The translations under genes were made by a program, and so were the position numbers. DNA of 64,000 nt from contig CAYQTE010000006.1 of assembly GCA_964420285.1 (NCBI GenBank), forward strand, positions 1-64,000, in the 5' to 3' direction. This DNA is from CAYQTE01 sp964420285. GTDB lineage: Bacteria > Planctomycetota > Phycisphaerae > Tepidisphaerales > Tepidisphaeraceae. The first letter of the stretch is position 1. Every line of letters starts with the position of its first letter. This document shows, one piece after another, positions 39,617 to 48,914 of this stretch. The notes under the pieces were generated by a model, which was given only the letters and a program-made list of their open reading frames with translations, had not been told where the DNA came from and did not search any database.

Positions 39617-40561
39617 CTATTCGACCCTGGCGAAAGCCCTGCGCGTCAGGTGGACGAAGACGTCTTGAAGTGTTGGTGGGCCGACAGTCACGGCGTCGAT
39701 GAGGCCGGGGAGGGCCTCAATGATGCGGGGCACAAGCTGTGCGCCGGCGGGGTGCTCAAGGCGAACGTGGCGATCCAGCGTCTCGGCGTCGAGGCCGAGT
39801 CTTTCTTTCAAAGCGGCGGCGACGGCGGCCGGCGTGGCGGGTTCCTTGACCAGTAACGTGAGCACATCGCCGCGGATCTGCGATTTGAGATCGGTTGGCG
39901 TGCCCTGGGCAATGAGACGGCCGGCGTCGAGGATGGCGATGCGCGAGCAGCGGTCGGCTTCATCCATGAGGTGCGTCGTCAGCAGGATGGTGCAATTGTC
40001 CTTCTGGATGTCGCCAAGCAATCGCCACAGATCGATGCGGGCGGCCGGGTCCAGGCCGGTACTGGGTTCGTCCAGTAGCAGAAGATCGGGGCGATTGAGC
40101 AAACCCTTGGCGATTTCGACACGGCGTCGCATCCCGCCGCTGAAACGCTCAACGCGCTCGTGACGGCGGTCGGACAGGCCGACGCGCTGCAACAGGTGGT
40201 CGATTCGGGCGGCCAGGTCGCTTCCCCGCAGGCCGAAGAGATGGCCGTGGCAGCGGAGGTTCTCCTCGGCGGTAAGTTGCTTATCGAGACTGGGGGATTG
40301 AAAGACGACGCCGATGCGATGCCGGACGTCCCGCCGGCCGGTGGCGAGGTCGATGCCGAAGAGAAACGCCTGATCGGGATACTGCGGAGCAATCAGTGTG
40401 GAGAGGATTCGGAAGAGGGTTGTCTTGCCCGAGCCGTTGGGGCCGAGGAACCCAAAGATTTCATTTCCCGATGCCGAAAAGGAGACTTTGTCCAGGGCAC
40501 GGTGATCCCCGTAAGAATGCGAAAGAGAGCGGACGGCGACGACAGGCTCGATATCGGGCAT
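39617..40561 (-). CDS. ABC transporter ATPase, DrrA/CcmA-like
   Basis: A 314-residue ABC ATPase. Walker A is GPNGSGKTT, the Q loop is FQSPSLDKQLTAEENL, the signature FSGGMRRRVEIAKGLL, Walker B LLLLDEPSTGLDP and the switch LLTTHLMDEAD. A C-terminal extension of about 90 residues (TLLVKEPATPAAVAAAL) is of the DrrA type used by ABC-2 exporters. No permease gene lies next to it; upstream on the same strand is the cupredoxin-like lipoprotein, and downstream the DUF1080 gene. Such ATPases beside cytochrome oxidase genes may serve assembly or copper export, which is only a suggestion from position. Confidence 0.9.
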   Translation of the reverse strand: MPDIEPVVAVRSLSHSYGDHRALDKVSFSASGNEIFGFLGPNGSGKTTLFRILSTLIAPQYPDQAFLFGIDLATGRRDVRHRIGVVFQSPSLDKQLTAEENLRCHGHLFGLRGSDLAARIDHLLQRVGLSDRRHERVERFSGGMRRRVEIAKGLLNRPDLLLLDEPSTGLDPAARIDLWRLLGDIQKDNCTILLTTHLMDEADRCSRIAILDAGRLIAQGTPTDLKSQIRGDVLTLLVKEPATPAAVAAALKERLGLDAETLDRHVRLEHPAGAQLVPRIIEALPGLIDAVTVGPPTLQDVFVHLTRRAFARVE

Positions 40562-40604
40562 GGGATGTGATTGTAGCCTGCGGAAATCGAACAGCGCAAA
40601 TCCG

Positions 40605-41387
40605 TTACGGCATCGCGAAGGTGAAATCCGACGTGGTCGTGCCGGCATCCGTCACCGTGATCGGTACTGTTTGGCTTGGCAGAGTCTCCTGCCAGGCGAC
40701 CAGCGTATACGACCCGGCCGGGACACCATCGATCTGGAACGAACCGTCCGCGGACGAGACGGCGAAATAGGGGTGATCGAAGACGGCGACGACGGCGCTC
40801 ATCCAGGCGTGGACATCGCAGCGCGTGGTGAAGATCTCGGGGTTGGCGAAGGAAACGTCATGGGAATCGCCGGCGCGGAGCATGCCGAAATTCTGGATGG
40901 GATTGGCCTCGCACAGGAAATGGACGTTGTGCGGCATGTCGTCGGAGGAGAGGACGTGAAGGGTTTGCCCGGTGCGCAGGGCCACGACGTGCGGCTGGAA
41001 TTGGCAATAGACCTGATCGAGAAGCACGGCGGCCGCCGGCGCGGGCGGCGCGGGCCGCGGCGGATTGGACAGGTAAATGACCACGTTTTTCAGCGTGCGG
41101 TTGGCATTGACGATGATGCCCAGCGACGGATGAACGACCGCCTGGCAGTTGTTGGGATCGGGCAGGTCGGAGGTGGCGCTGGCGGCGGGGGGATTGCCGG
41201 TGAAGTGAACAGTGCCGCGAATGACAGCCGTGCCAACGATGGGCGTTTGGTCGGGAGTGACTGCGACGCCCGCGGGTCGGGATCGCGCCGACGTGGAATC
41301 CGAGCCGGATCGCGAGCAGCCGGCGACGATCGCGGCAATCAACACGGCCGGGACGACCAGTTGAGATATTGAGGAATATCGCATCAT
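40605..41387 (-). CDS. Cupredoxin-like lipoprotein
   Basis: A 260-residue lipoprotein. LIAAIVAGC gives a good lipobox with lipidated Cys at about 23. The central domain carries MPHNVHFLCEANPIQN and RCDVHAWMSAVVAVFDHPYF, where Cys, His and Met spaced as C-x2-H-x2-M and an upstream His could form a copper site like that of cupredoxins. The C-terminal 45 residues (GSFQIDGVPAGSYTLVAWQE) are a carboxypeptidase-regulatory-like beta domain. Genes of this kind often occur beside planctomycete cytochrome oxidase genes. The ATG at 41387 overlaps the ctaB stop by four bases, so it is coupled to heme O synthesis. Role in electron or copper transfer is inferred. Confidence 0.75.
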   Translation of the reverse strand: MMRYSSISQLVVPAVLIAAIVAGCSRSGSDSTSARSRPAGVAVTPDQTPIVGTAVIRGTVHFTGNPPAASATSDLPDPNNCQAVVHPSLGIIVNANRTLKNVVIYLSNPPRPAPPAPAAAVLLDQVYCQFQPHVVALRTGQTLHVLSSDDMPHNVHFLCEANPIQNFGMLRAGDSHDVSFANPEIFTTRCDVHAWMSAVVAVFDHPYFAVSSADGSFQIDGVPAGSYTLVAWQETLPSQTVPITVTDAGTTTSDFTFAMP

Positions 41388-42307
41388 GAGATTCGGTTGG
41401 CGACGAGGAATATGAGCAGGACAGGGAGATACACGATCGATGCCAGAAAGAGGTTGCGGGCCTCGCGCCGGGATCGGGCGCGGGCGGCCGCCAGCGCGAA
41501 CGCAAGAAATGCCAGTCCCAAAACCATCGCGGCGGCGAAATAGACCGTCCCGGCCAGCGCGAGCATGAACGGCGTGAATGTGGCCGGCACCAAAGCCAGG
41601 GAGAAGAGAACGATCTGCCGGCCGGTCGCATGCAGGCCGGTGTCGTCGCACGGGAGCATGTGGAACCCGCCGGCGGAATATTCGTTCTTGTAGAGAATGG
41701 CGATGGCGAGGAAATGGGGGATTTGCCAGATAAAGAGAATGGCAAAGAGTGCCAGCGCGCCGGGTCCGAGGGAATGATGAACGGCCGTCCACCCCATGAC
41801 CGGCGGCAGTGCGCCGGGTATGGCGCCGATGATGGTGCAGAGCGTGGTGCGGCGTTTGAGCGGTGTGTAGAGCATCACGTAGCAGATGATGGTCAACCCG
41901 CCGATGATCGCCGTGAGGGGATTCACAAAGAGCAACAAAGCGGTCGTGCCCAGCAGTGCCAGAATCAAACCGAAGAGCGTCGCCTCGATGGGGGCGATCT
42001 TGCCGGCGGGGATGGGCCGCAATCGGGTGCGAACCATCAGGGCGTCGTGGCGATGTTCCCATGCCTGGTTCAGGGCGCTGGCGGCGGCGGCGCACAGCGC
42101 GGTGCCGATCAGGGTTGGCGCCAGCAATCGCCAGTCGGTGACGATATGTGCATCAGTGCAGAACCCGACGAGCGTGGTCGCCAGAACCAGGAAATTCATG
42201 CGCGGCTTGGACAACTCGACAAAATCGTTGATTTTGCGGATGACCGGCGGAGCGTTAGCAGCGGCGTCCGGAGCGGTGAGATCGAGATTGGGAGTGGGGA
42301 GGGACAT
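41384..42307 (-). CDS. ctaB: Protoheme IX farnesyltransferase (heme O synthase)
   Basis: Adds a farnesyl chain to heme B to give heme O for haem-copper oxidases. The 307-residue membrane protein has about eight helices. The prenyl-binding region reads ALNQAWEHRHDALMVRT then RLRPIPAGKI, where the usual first aspartate motif (N-x3-D-x2-D type) has Glu and His in part; the NxxxE form is known in some phyla. FVELSKPRMNFLVLATTLVGF is the family start. It lies 6 bases after ctaA and overlaps the lipoprotein gene, so heme A synthesis genes are one operon. Confidence 0.94.
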   Translation of the reverse strand: MSLPTPNLDLTAPDAAANAPPVIRKINDFVELSKPRMNFLVLATTLVGFCTDAHIVTDWRLLAPTLIGTALCAAAASALNQAWEHRHDALMVRTRLRPIPAGKIAPIEATLFGLILALLGTTALLLFVNPLTAIIGGLTIICYVMLYTPLKRRTTLCTIIGAIPGALPPVMGWTAVHHSLGPGALALFAILFIWQIPHFLAIAILYKNEYSAGGFHMLPCDDTGLHATGRQIVLFSLALVPATFTPFMLALAGTVYFAAAMVLGLAFLAFALAAARARSRREARNLFLASIVYLPVLLIFLVANRIS

Positions 42308-42313
42308 GGAATC

Positions 42314-43525
42314 TCAGGAAAGAGGGGGACCGGAGGAGACGGGGAGCGGGGGAGAGGAAAGCAAGATGCGCTCCGTTGCGGCGGTCGCGGATGTATGGGC
42401 CGGCGGCGCGGGCCAGAAGAGGCGGGCGGCCCGGAGGGCGATTATGTATGTAGTTACTAACGTCAAAGCGCCCGTCGCCACGTGCAGCGAGGCGATGTCG
42501 GCCGGTTTGCGCCAAAGCACCGAGAGGATGCCCAGCGTGATTTGCGTGACCAGAAGGAATAACAGCACGTTCGCCAGACGCAAGAGATGCTGGCGGCCGG
42601 GATTTCGGTAGATCAAGCGCACCAGCCAACAGACGGCGATGGTGGCGATGACCGCCCCGATGCGATGGGCGAACTGGAGGTAGATCTGCCACGCCGTGAC
42701 GTGCGCCAATAGCGTCAACGCCGGATCGGGCCAGTTGTGCATGGCGGCCGTGCGGAAGGCGTCGTTCACGGCGCTGGGAGCGGGGGGGAGAATGTGGCCG
42801 AAATTGAGCGGGAAATCAGGGATGGCCAGCCCGGCTTGTTCGTGACGCATGGTGGCGCCGACGATCAACTGGAGATAGATCACCGCAACGGCGGTGATCG
42901 CAACACGCAGAAGTGGGCGGCCGGCATCCCCAGACAGGTTGGGGGCGCTGTGCCACCAGTTCGATGCGACAACAATGACCGTGGCGGCCAGGCAGAAGAA
43001 CGCCTGCGCCACACAGGCATGGACAATGGCCAGGTCGAGGTTCTTGAACACGACGCGTAACCCGCCGAGTACGCCCTGAAAGAGCACGGCGAAAAAGACC
43101 CAGTAACAAAGCCGGCGAACCCATCGGCGCGGCTCGGCGACCCAGGCGGCGAACCTGGCCAGTTTCGGCAGGACACCCGCACGATCGGCGAGCCGCTGGG
43201 TCCACTGCGGCGGCTGGGCCAGAAAGGCGGCGACACAGAGCAGCGTCGACAAAAATCCGACCAGCGTGCCCATCAGGCGATGCGTGTGTTCATAGAAAAT
43301 GCCGCCCACCCAATAACGCGGCGGAAACAGAAACATGTTGTAGCCGTAACTGTTGGGCCAGTCCGGCACCGCCAGGCCGGCGCCGTTGCTCGTGACCAAC
43401 CCGCCCATGAAGATCAGTGGTAACGTGGCGATCGTCGTCAGCAGCCCCAGCACAAAGATCGGCGATTGGTACCACGGCCGGATCCTGAACGAGGCGTAGG
43501 GAAGTTGATGCGGTGCGCTAGACAT
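42314..43525 (-). CDS. ctaA: Heme A synthase
   Basis: Oxidises heme O to heme A in the membrane. The 403-residue protein has about eight helices in two similar halves. NGAGLAVPDWPNSYGYNMFL and FYEHTHRLMGTLVGFLS carry the Glu-His-x-His region of the first half; GLAIPDFPLNFGHILPPAPS and LQFAHRIGAVIATIA the second. The paired GLA(V/I)PD(W/F)P blocks are diagnostic of CtaA/Cox15. Its presence implies an aa3- or ba3-type oxidase elsewhere in the genome. It is followed by ctaB and preceded by the octaheme cytochrome gene. The ATG at 43525 fits the family start; upstream sequence in frame is not conserved. Confidence 0.93.
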   Translation of the reverse strand: MSSAPHQLPYASFRIRPWYQSPIFVLGLLTTIATLPLIFMGGLVTSNGAGLAVPDWPNSYGYNMFLFPPRYWVGGIFYEHTHRLMGTLVGFLSTLLCVAAFLAQPPQWTQRLADRAGVLPKLARFAAWVAEPRRWVRRLCYWVFFAVLFQGVLGGLRVVFKNLDLAIVHACVAQAFFCLAATVIVVASNWWHSAPNLSGDAGRPLLRVAITAVAVIYLQLIVGATMRHEQAGLAIPDFPLNFGHILPPAPSAVNDAFRTAAMHNWPDPALTLLAHVTAWQIYLQFAHRIGAVIATIAVCWLVRLIYRNPGRQHLLRLANVLLFLLVTQITLGILSVLWRKPADIASLHVATGALTLVTTYIIALRAARLFWPAPPAHTSATAATERILLSSPPLPVSSGPPLS

Positions 43526-43629
43526 GGTTGACCCGGATCGAATCACGGCGACATCTTGGTGATTGGCCCCAGGGATGCAAGAAGGTCTCGAAAGGTCATC
43601 GGATTGAGTCCATATGCGGCCGCGAACAG

Positions 43630-46600
43630 TCACGGCGGCGGCGATATTGTAGTCGGGGCGGTGGTTGGTCTGGCGACGGTCGTGTGGCCGGTTGCGCCGG
43701 ACTCGAAGATGAAGTCCATCAGCAGTTGAATCTGGTCATCGCTGGTCTGCCCGTAAGTGGCCATTTCAGCGGCGATTTCGGCGGGAGTTCTTCCTTGTGC
43801 GGCGGCGAAGACCTGGCCGTTCTGGAGGAAGACATGGCTGGCGGGGAACAGGCCGCCGAAAAGCTGGGGCATGTTGGTGTTGTATTGGATGATCGGCGCC
43901 TCCTGGACCCACTGGCGCACCCACCGCTCCTGGACGCGACGATAGACGTTATCGAGATTGGGGCCTTTGGGTGTCGCCAGCACGCCGGGTGCATGGGGAT
44001 CGCCAACCGTATGGCAGGTCAGGCAGGGTAATTCCCGGAAGAACTGCTCGCCCAGCAGGAACCGCGGCGTCGGGGCGGCCGCGTAAGGTGCATCCACCAG
44101 CGGATACGGCGCATCATACAGGCGGGCGATGAACCGGGCCTTGAAGAGAACCGTGTTGTAAAGCTCGTCCAAAGCGGCCGGCGTGATGTTGGCGGGCCGT
44201 GCAAAATCCGCATCCGCTGGCGGAATTTGGTTTTTGTCAACAGCCCACTGGAGGAGTTTGTCGCGTTGCAAGGACAAAAGCGGCTGATTCCGCCAGTCGT
44301 CGCCGGGAGGAAATGAGCCAGGGACCGGCGGCTGCATCGCTGGCCGTGTTGCCGCCGCGGCAAATTTCGTTTGCGAGTCGATATATTTCTCGATCGGGGC
44401 CAGCAGGCTTTTCAGTTCTCCGGCCTCTTTTTGCGAACTGGCCGCGAAATAGTCGATCACCGGGTGAACCTGATCCGGACCCGCCGATTGGTTCCAGGGG
44501 AAGCTGGGCATGCGAACCTGCGGCAGCGGCCGGATCGGCTCAACGTTCTTGAAGTAAATGTACAGCCATTGCGGCTGAATCTTGTTTCCCTCGCCGCGGA
44601 GGTTGGGCGGAGCGTAGGTGGTCAATTCGCCGGAATTGAAATACTGCTGAAGCTGGGCAACATTCCCCTCGATCTGATGGCATCCGGTGCAATTGTACAA
44701 TTCAACGACGGCCCGACCCCTGGCGATGGCGTGCGACTGCGGCGTGACCGTCAGGGCGGCCATGCGATCGCTCACCAGAGGCTCGCGGTCGCTCAGGACG
44801 AATGTCACGAGCTGCGATATCTGCTGGTCGTTCAGAAGAAACGTCGGCATCTTCAGCTTGTCGTAAGGCGATCCAGGTCCGCCCGCGTCCGAAACCGTAC
44901 CGTCCGCGCCGATTGCCCGAACCGGTTCGAGCAACACCCGGCCGCGGTCCCAAATCCGCGTGCTCCGCAGCTTCTGCGTGATCCAACTCTCTCTGGTTTC
45001 GGCCACGGCCGGCCAGGCGACTTGCGTGGTCGGACTGACAACCTCGGATGTGTCCAGATCAGTATGCAGGAGTTTGGCTGCATCGGGGCACAGGCCGTTG
45101 AGCGCATGCACGGCGGATGTGGCCGGCAATTGATCGGCCTTGGCCGGATCGAGATATCCAAAATCCAGCTTGCTGACCTGCTTTTGGCCCCAGCCGGACA
45201 GATCGCTGCCGATGTTGGTCATGCCCTCGGTGCCGTTGATGAGGTGGCAGCTCATGCACCCATAATAGGCAATGAGTCGTTTGCCGACGAAAACCTGCTG
45301 GCATTGTTGCAGCGACAGCGTCGCGGCGAGCTTCCTGGAATCGTCGGCGGGCATGGCGGCACTGGTCAGCGCATCGGCGGCCGCGGCGGTCATGGCGGCC
45401 GGATCGGTCGCTCTCCTGGCGGCGTCGGCGGCGCTGTTGGCGCCAGCAAGGAAATGAATCGTGATCTCGTTCAATTTTCGCGCATCCGTCGGAGCAAGAT
45501 CGGCCTGCCAGGCGTCGGTGCGGCCGGTCTTGAGATCGATATCGGTCTTGTCGCGCGTCTGACCCAGGAGATAAGTGGCCAGATCGACGGCCTCCTGGTC
45601 GCTGAGGCGCAGGCTGGGCATGGTGGTGCCCTGCCCGTAATGCGGCGGCTCCTTCAGCCAGTCGAAGAGCCAATTCATCGCCTGCTGCCGCGAGCGCCGG
45701 GTAAGAAGTTTGGTGCCGATGCCGCTGAGTTCCGGGCCGTGGCGCACGAAGATCGGCCTCGGTGTGTGGGCATCGTCGTTGTAATAGAGCCTGGGCGTGG
45801 TCGTGCCGATGGGAGGCGTGAATTGGCGGATGCAATAGGGTTGCCACTGGTTGAAATCCATGGCAGCGAATTGCGCTTCGGCATCGGGCGCCGCCATTCC
45901 CTGATCGAGCACCAGATCGTTGACGATCCAGTTGTGGGCCTGTTCATTGAGAAGAGCGTGACACGCCAGGCACCCGACGCCGGCATCCAAAGCGTTCGTT
46001 CGAATGTCGTGAGCCTGCGGCCGGGGGGCAGCGCCGTTGGCGCCGAGAAACAACCGCCGGCCACGCTCGTAATCACCCGTGATATTTGGAGGAAAGGGAT
46101 ATTGGGGCGGCAGGGGCGTGGCGGTCTGGACCAGGTATTCGGTGATGGCGAGGGTTTCCTGCTGGGTGCGTAAAAGTTCCTCATCACTGCTGTTGTTTTC
46201 CAGCATGAAGAAATGCGGCATTTTCGTGCTGGGCCGGAATGCCTTGGGCGCCCAGAGCCAGGTGTTGATGAACTGCGCGGACAGCTTGGCCGTTACGTGG
46301 CGCAGATCGGGTCCGACCTTGCGTTTCTCGTCATCGGGGACGCGATCGTTCTGATGGCAATCGACACAGCCCATGGTGGTAAAGAGCCGCCGGCCCTTGT
46401 AGACCGCCGGCGCGGAGTCCTTGATGTCATACACATCGCTGTGGCAGCGAACGCAGTTGGCCTGAACGTATTGCGCCGGCCGCATCGGCCGGTCCCACAT
46501 ATCATTGACGCGCGCGAAGGTCGTGCCGGACTCGGCTTGGTATTTGCCCCGCCAATACTGGGCCTGTGAGACGGCCAACCGCCTTTCCTGCGTGACCGGA

Positions 46601-47928
46601 TCGATGTACGGGACGGCCGGGGAATCCTCATTGAACTTGGGCGCCTGCGCGAGCAGATCAGGTTCCTTTTCCGTGGATTGACTGCCATCCCCGGGTGACA
46701 GCTTGATGAGCAGGCTGGCGACGCGCGTCGGAATTGGCGAGCTACCGGGAAAGATTGCGGCCAGCATGTTCGACAAGTCCGGCGCTGGCGGTTGGGGCGG
46801 CATAAGGGGCCTGAGTTGCTCAGGCAGCACAACCTGCCCGGTGTCGCGATCGACCCATATCGCCCGCGGCGTATGCGCGGCCTGCACGAAATTGGTCTCC
46901 CGGCCCGAGCCGTCGTGGCAACTCGTGCAGCCGACAAGCTCGGCCGGGTGCTTGCTGTCGGCATCGACGTAAAGCGACAAATCCGGATGGGCCAGCAGCG
47001 CCGGCGATGGATCCAGATCGGGCAATCCCCGGCCGTGGCGCGCGGCATTCACGTCGGCGATAAGAGCCTGGCGGTAACGCTCTTCGAGTTGCTTGTATTG
47101 TTCCTGAGTCAGCCTGGCCCTGAGCAGATCCGCAAGCATTTGGGGATAGCGAAGGGCGTAGTTTCGCTGTATCGCCACCGCGCGGTTGCCCGCGGACATG
47201 TACAGAGCATCAATCGTGGCCAGGAGAATCTTATCCTGATCGGCGGCGGATGGATGGGTATTAGCCGCCCGCGTTGTCGCGCCGTCCGCCTTGCCCATTG
47301 CGCCGAGGATTTCCCGCGCCAATGGAGCGGCGCTCCGGGCGTAGGTCGATGGGGGCAGAAGCGCGCGCGCCCAATAGTGCCAGAATTCCGGCTTGGCCGC
47401 CGCGCCGGGATGGGCGGCCGTCGGCGTGGCCGGGTTATTCGGATCCATTGCGGATAGTAATTGGTAACCCCGTGCGGCGGATAGCTGCTCTTCGAGATAG
47501 CTGATGACGCCGGCCCGCGAGTAATCCTTGTCGGCGATGTTGATGTGGCAGGTGGTGCAGCGATCGATCGTCGCCACCTTCAGGAAGGCCATGTCCTGGC
47601 GGATGTCGGGCAGCACAATCTGCTGGACGCGCTGGGCCGGATTGACGAATTCTAGCAGAGGCAGATCGCGGGCGACGGCGCTGACTTTGGCGGCGAATGA
47701 GTCGGGCACGAGCGTCGCCCGCTTCTTGTTCAGCGCATCCAGCGCGGCCGTGCGGTCGTCGGCGAGCGCCGCATCCCAAACCCGGCCGCTGCGCTGCTCC
47801 TGCCGCCATTGCCGGTTGTAGTCCTGGATGACGCTGACGAGCGTGACGGCCAGCAGCGCCGCGGCGGAAAACGCGAAAACCACGTTCAGCCGCTTGATGT
47901 TCCAGTACGTTTCGGTGGATACCGGCAT
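43630..47928 (-). CDS. Giant octaheme c-type cytochrome with an N-terminal membrane anchor
   Basis: A 1432-residue extracytoplasmic cytochrome. Residues about 15-33 form one span (VVFAFSAAALLAVTLVSVI). Eight C-x2-C-H heme sites are present: CTTCH, CTSCH, CVRCH, CVDCH, CLACH, CMSCH, CTGCH and CLTCH. Several stretches look like separate mono-heme cytochrome c modules (for example GRRLFTTMGCVDCHQN and ARGRAVVELYNCTGCHQIEG), each with a following Met that could be an axial ligand. Large multiheme fusions of this kind occur in Planctomycetota near oxidase or alternative complex III genes. It is upstream of ctaA, ctaB and a cupredoxin-like protein on the same strand. It likely shuttles electrons to a terminal oxidase; partners are not in the window. 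Confidence 0.85.
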   Translation of the reverse strand: MPVSTETYWNIKRLNVVFAFSAAALLAVTLVSVIQDYNRQWRQEQRSGRVWDAALADDRTAALDALNKKRATLVPDSFAAKVSAVARDLPLLEFVNPAQRVQQIVLPDIRQDMAFLKVATIDRCTTCHINIADKDYSRAGVISYLEEQLSAARGYQLLSAMDPNNPATPTAAHPGAAAKPEFWHYWARALLPPSTYARSAAPLAREILGAMGKADGATTRAANTHPSAADQDKILLATIDALYMSAGNRAVAIQRNYALRYPQMLADLLRARLTQEQYKQLEERYRQALIADVNAARHGRGLPDLDPSPALLAHPDLSLYVDADSKHPAELVGCTSCHDGSGRETNFVQAAHTPRAIWVDRDTGQVVLPEQLRPLMPPQPPAPDLSNMLAAIFPGSSPIPTRVASLLIKLSPGDGSQSTEKEPDLLAQAPKFNEDSPAVPYIDPVTQERRLAVSQAQYWRGKYQAESGTTFARVNDMWDRPMRPAQYVQANCVRCHSDVYDIKDSAPAVYKGRRLFTTMGCVDCHQNDRVPDDEKRKVGPDLRHVTAKLSAQFINTWLWAPKAFRPSTKMPHFFMLENNSSDEELLRTQQETLAITEYLVQTATPLPPQYPFPPNITGDYERGRRLFLGANGAAPRPQAHDIRTNALDAGVGCLACHALLNEQAHNWIVNDLVLDQGMAAPDAEAQFAAMDFNQWQPYCIRQFTPPIGTTTPRLYYNDDAHTPRPIFVRHGPELSGIGTKLLTRRSRQQAMNWLFDWLKEPPHYGQGTTMPSLRLSDQEAVDLATYLLGQTRDKTDIDLKTGRTDAWQADLAPTDARKLNEITIHFLAGANSAADAARRATDPAAMTAAAADALTSAAMPADDSRKLAATLSLQQCQQVFVGKRLIAYYGCMSCHLINGTEGMTNIGSDLSGWGQKQVSKLDFGYLDPAKADQLPATSAVHALNGLCPDAAKLLHTDLDTSEVVSPTTQVAWPAVAETRESWITQKLRSTRIWDRGRVLLEPVRAIGADGTVSDAGGPGSPYDKLKMPTFLLNDQQISQLVTFVLSDREPLVSDRMAALTVTPQSHAIARGRAVVELYNCTGCHQIEGNVAQLQQYFNSGELTTYAPPNLRGEGNKIQPQWLYIYFKNVEPIRPLPQVRMPSFPWNQSAGPDQVHPVIDYFAASSQKEAGELKSLLAPIEKYIDSQTKFAAAATRPAMQPPVPGSFPPGDDWRNQPLLSLQRDKLLQWAVDKNQIPPADADFARPANITPAALDELYNTVLFKARFIARLYDAPYPLVDAPYAAAPTPRFLLGEQFFRELPCLTCHTVGDPHAPGVLATPKGPNLDNVYRRVQERWVRQWVQEAPIIQYNTNMPQLFGGLFPASHVFLQNGQVFAAAQGRTPAEIAAEMATYGQTSDDQIQLLMDFIFESGATGHTTVARPTTAPTTISPPP

Positions 47929-48121
47929 CTCAGCTCATCCAGAAGTTCCCGCGATTTGGCTGACGGGACACGACCTCCAGCCACGGTCGTGCCGAACTGC
48001 CCATGCAGGTCGCAGGTCGCACTATATATAGGCAAAGCCTGCGCGGCGCACAAGAAAACCGCCGCGGCTGGCGGAAGATCGGCCCGATACGTTACAGTGG
48101 GCCGGTACGCGAGCCATCGAC

Positions 48122-48901
48122 ATGAGCAACGAATCTCATCCTTCATCCCCGCCGCGCACGGTGGCCCTGTTCGTCACCTGCCTGACCGATCAGTTCTATC
48201 CGCGCGTCGCGGTGGCGGTGACCAAAATCCTCGAGCGGTTGGGATGCCGGGTCGTCTTCCCGGCCGGGCAAACCTGCTGCGGGCAGCCGTTTTACAATAA
48301 CGGGTATCACCGCGAAGCCCGTGAATTGGCCAAACGGCTGATTGCGGTGCTGGAGCCGTACGAATACGTCGTTACGCCCAGCGGAAGCTGCTGTGCGATG
48401 GTGCGGCAGCATTTTCCGGCGTTGCTGGAAGGGGACCACGCCTGGGAGCACGGTGCGGCGCATGTGGCGCAGCGGACCTACGAATTCGCCGAATTTCTGC
48501 AGAATGTCCTGCGCGTTGATTTGACGAAACTGGCCCTGCCGGCGCCGCGGTCGATCACCAGCCACGAGTGCTGCCACATGCGCGGCCTGGGCGTCGGCGA
48601 TCCCTCGACGCGGCTGCTCAAGCAACTGGGCAACGTCGAACTTCGGCCGCTGGATCGGGCGGAACACTGCTGCGGCTTCGGCGGGACGTTCGCCGTCAAA
48701 TACCCGGCCATCAGCGGCGCGATCGTTCAGGACAAAGTGACCTGCGTCGCCAATACCGGGGCATCCATGCTGGTCTGCAACGACGCCGGCTGCACGATGA
48801 ACATCGCCGGATATTGCCACCGCACGGGAATGGATGTGAAGGTCAGACACCTGGCCGAAATTCTGGCCGAGGCGATGGGACTGGAAATCGACCGTTGGTG
48901 A
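48122..48901 (+). CDS. lutA: CCG-domain Fe-S oxidoreductase, LutA/LldE-like
   Basis: A 259-residue protein with two cysteine-rich CCG domains. The first has QTCCGQPFYNNGY and PSGSCCAMV, the second HECCHMRGLG, EHCCGFGGTF and NDAGCTMNI. These CX(n)CCGX(n)CxxC motifs bind non-cubane Fe-S clusters as in the heterodisulphide reductase and GlpC families. The length and the start VALFVTCLTDQFYPRVAVA are those of LutA, one of three subunits of the L-lactate oxidase LutABC. lutB and lutC are not in the window, so it is solitary here. It is divergent from the octaheme cytochrome, which could be a clue to electron flow from lactate or a similar donor; that is inference. Confidence 0.9.
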   Translation: MSNESHPSSPPRTVALFVTCLTDQFYPRVAVAVTKILERLGCRVVFPAGQTCCGQPFYNNGYHREARELAKRLIAVLEPYEYVVTPSGSCCAMVRQHFPALLEGDHAWEHGAAHVAQRTYEFAEFLQNVLRVDLTKLALPAPRSITSHECCHMRGLGVGDPSTRLLKQLGNVELRPLDRAEHCCGFGGTFAVKYPAISGAIVQDKVTCVANTGASMLVCNDAGCTMNIAGYCHRTGMDVKVRHLAEILAEAMGLEIDRW

Positions 48902-48914
48902 ATCGACCCGGCCG

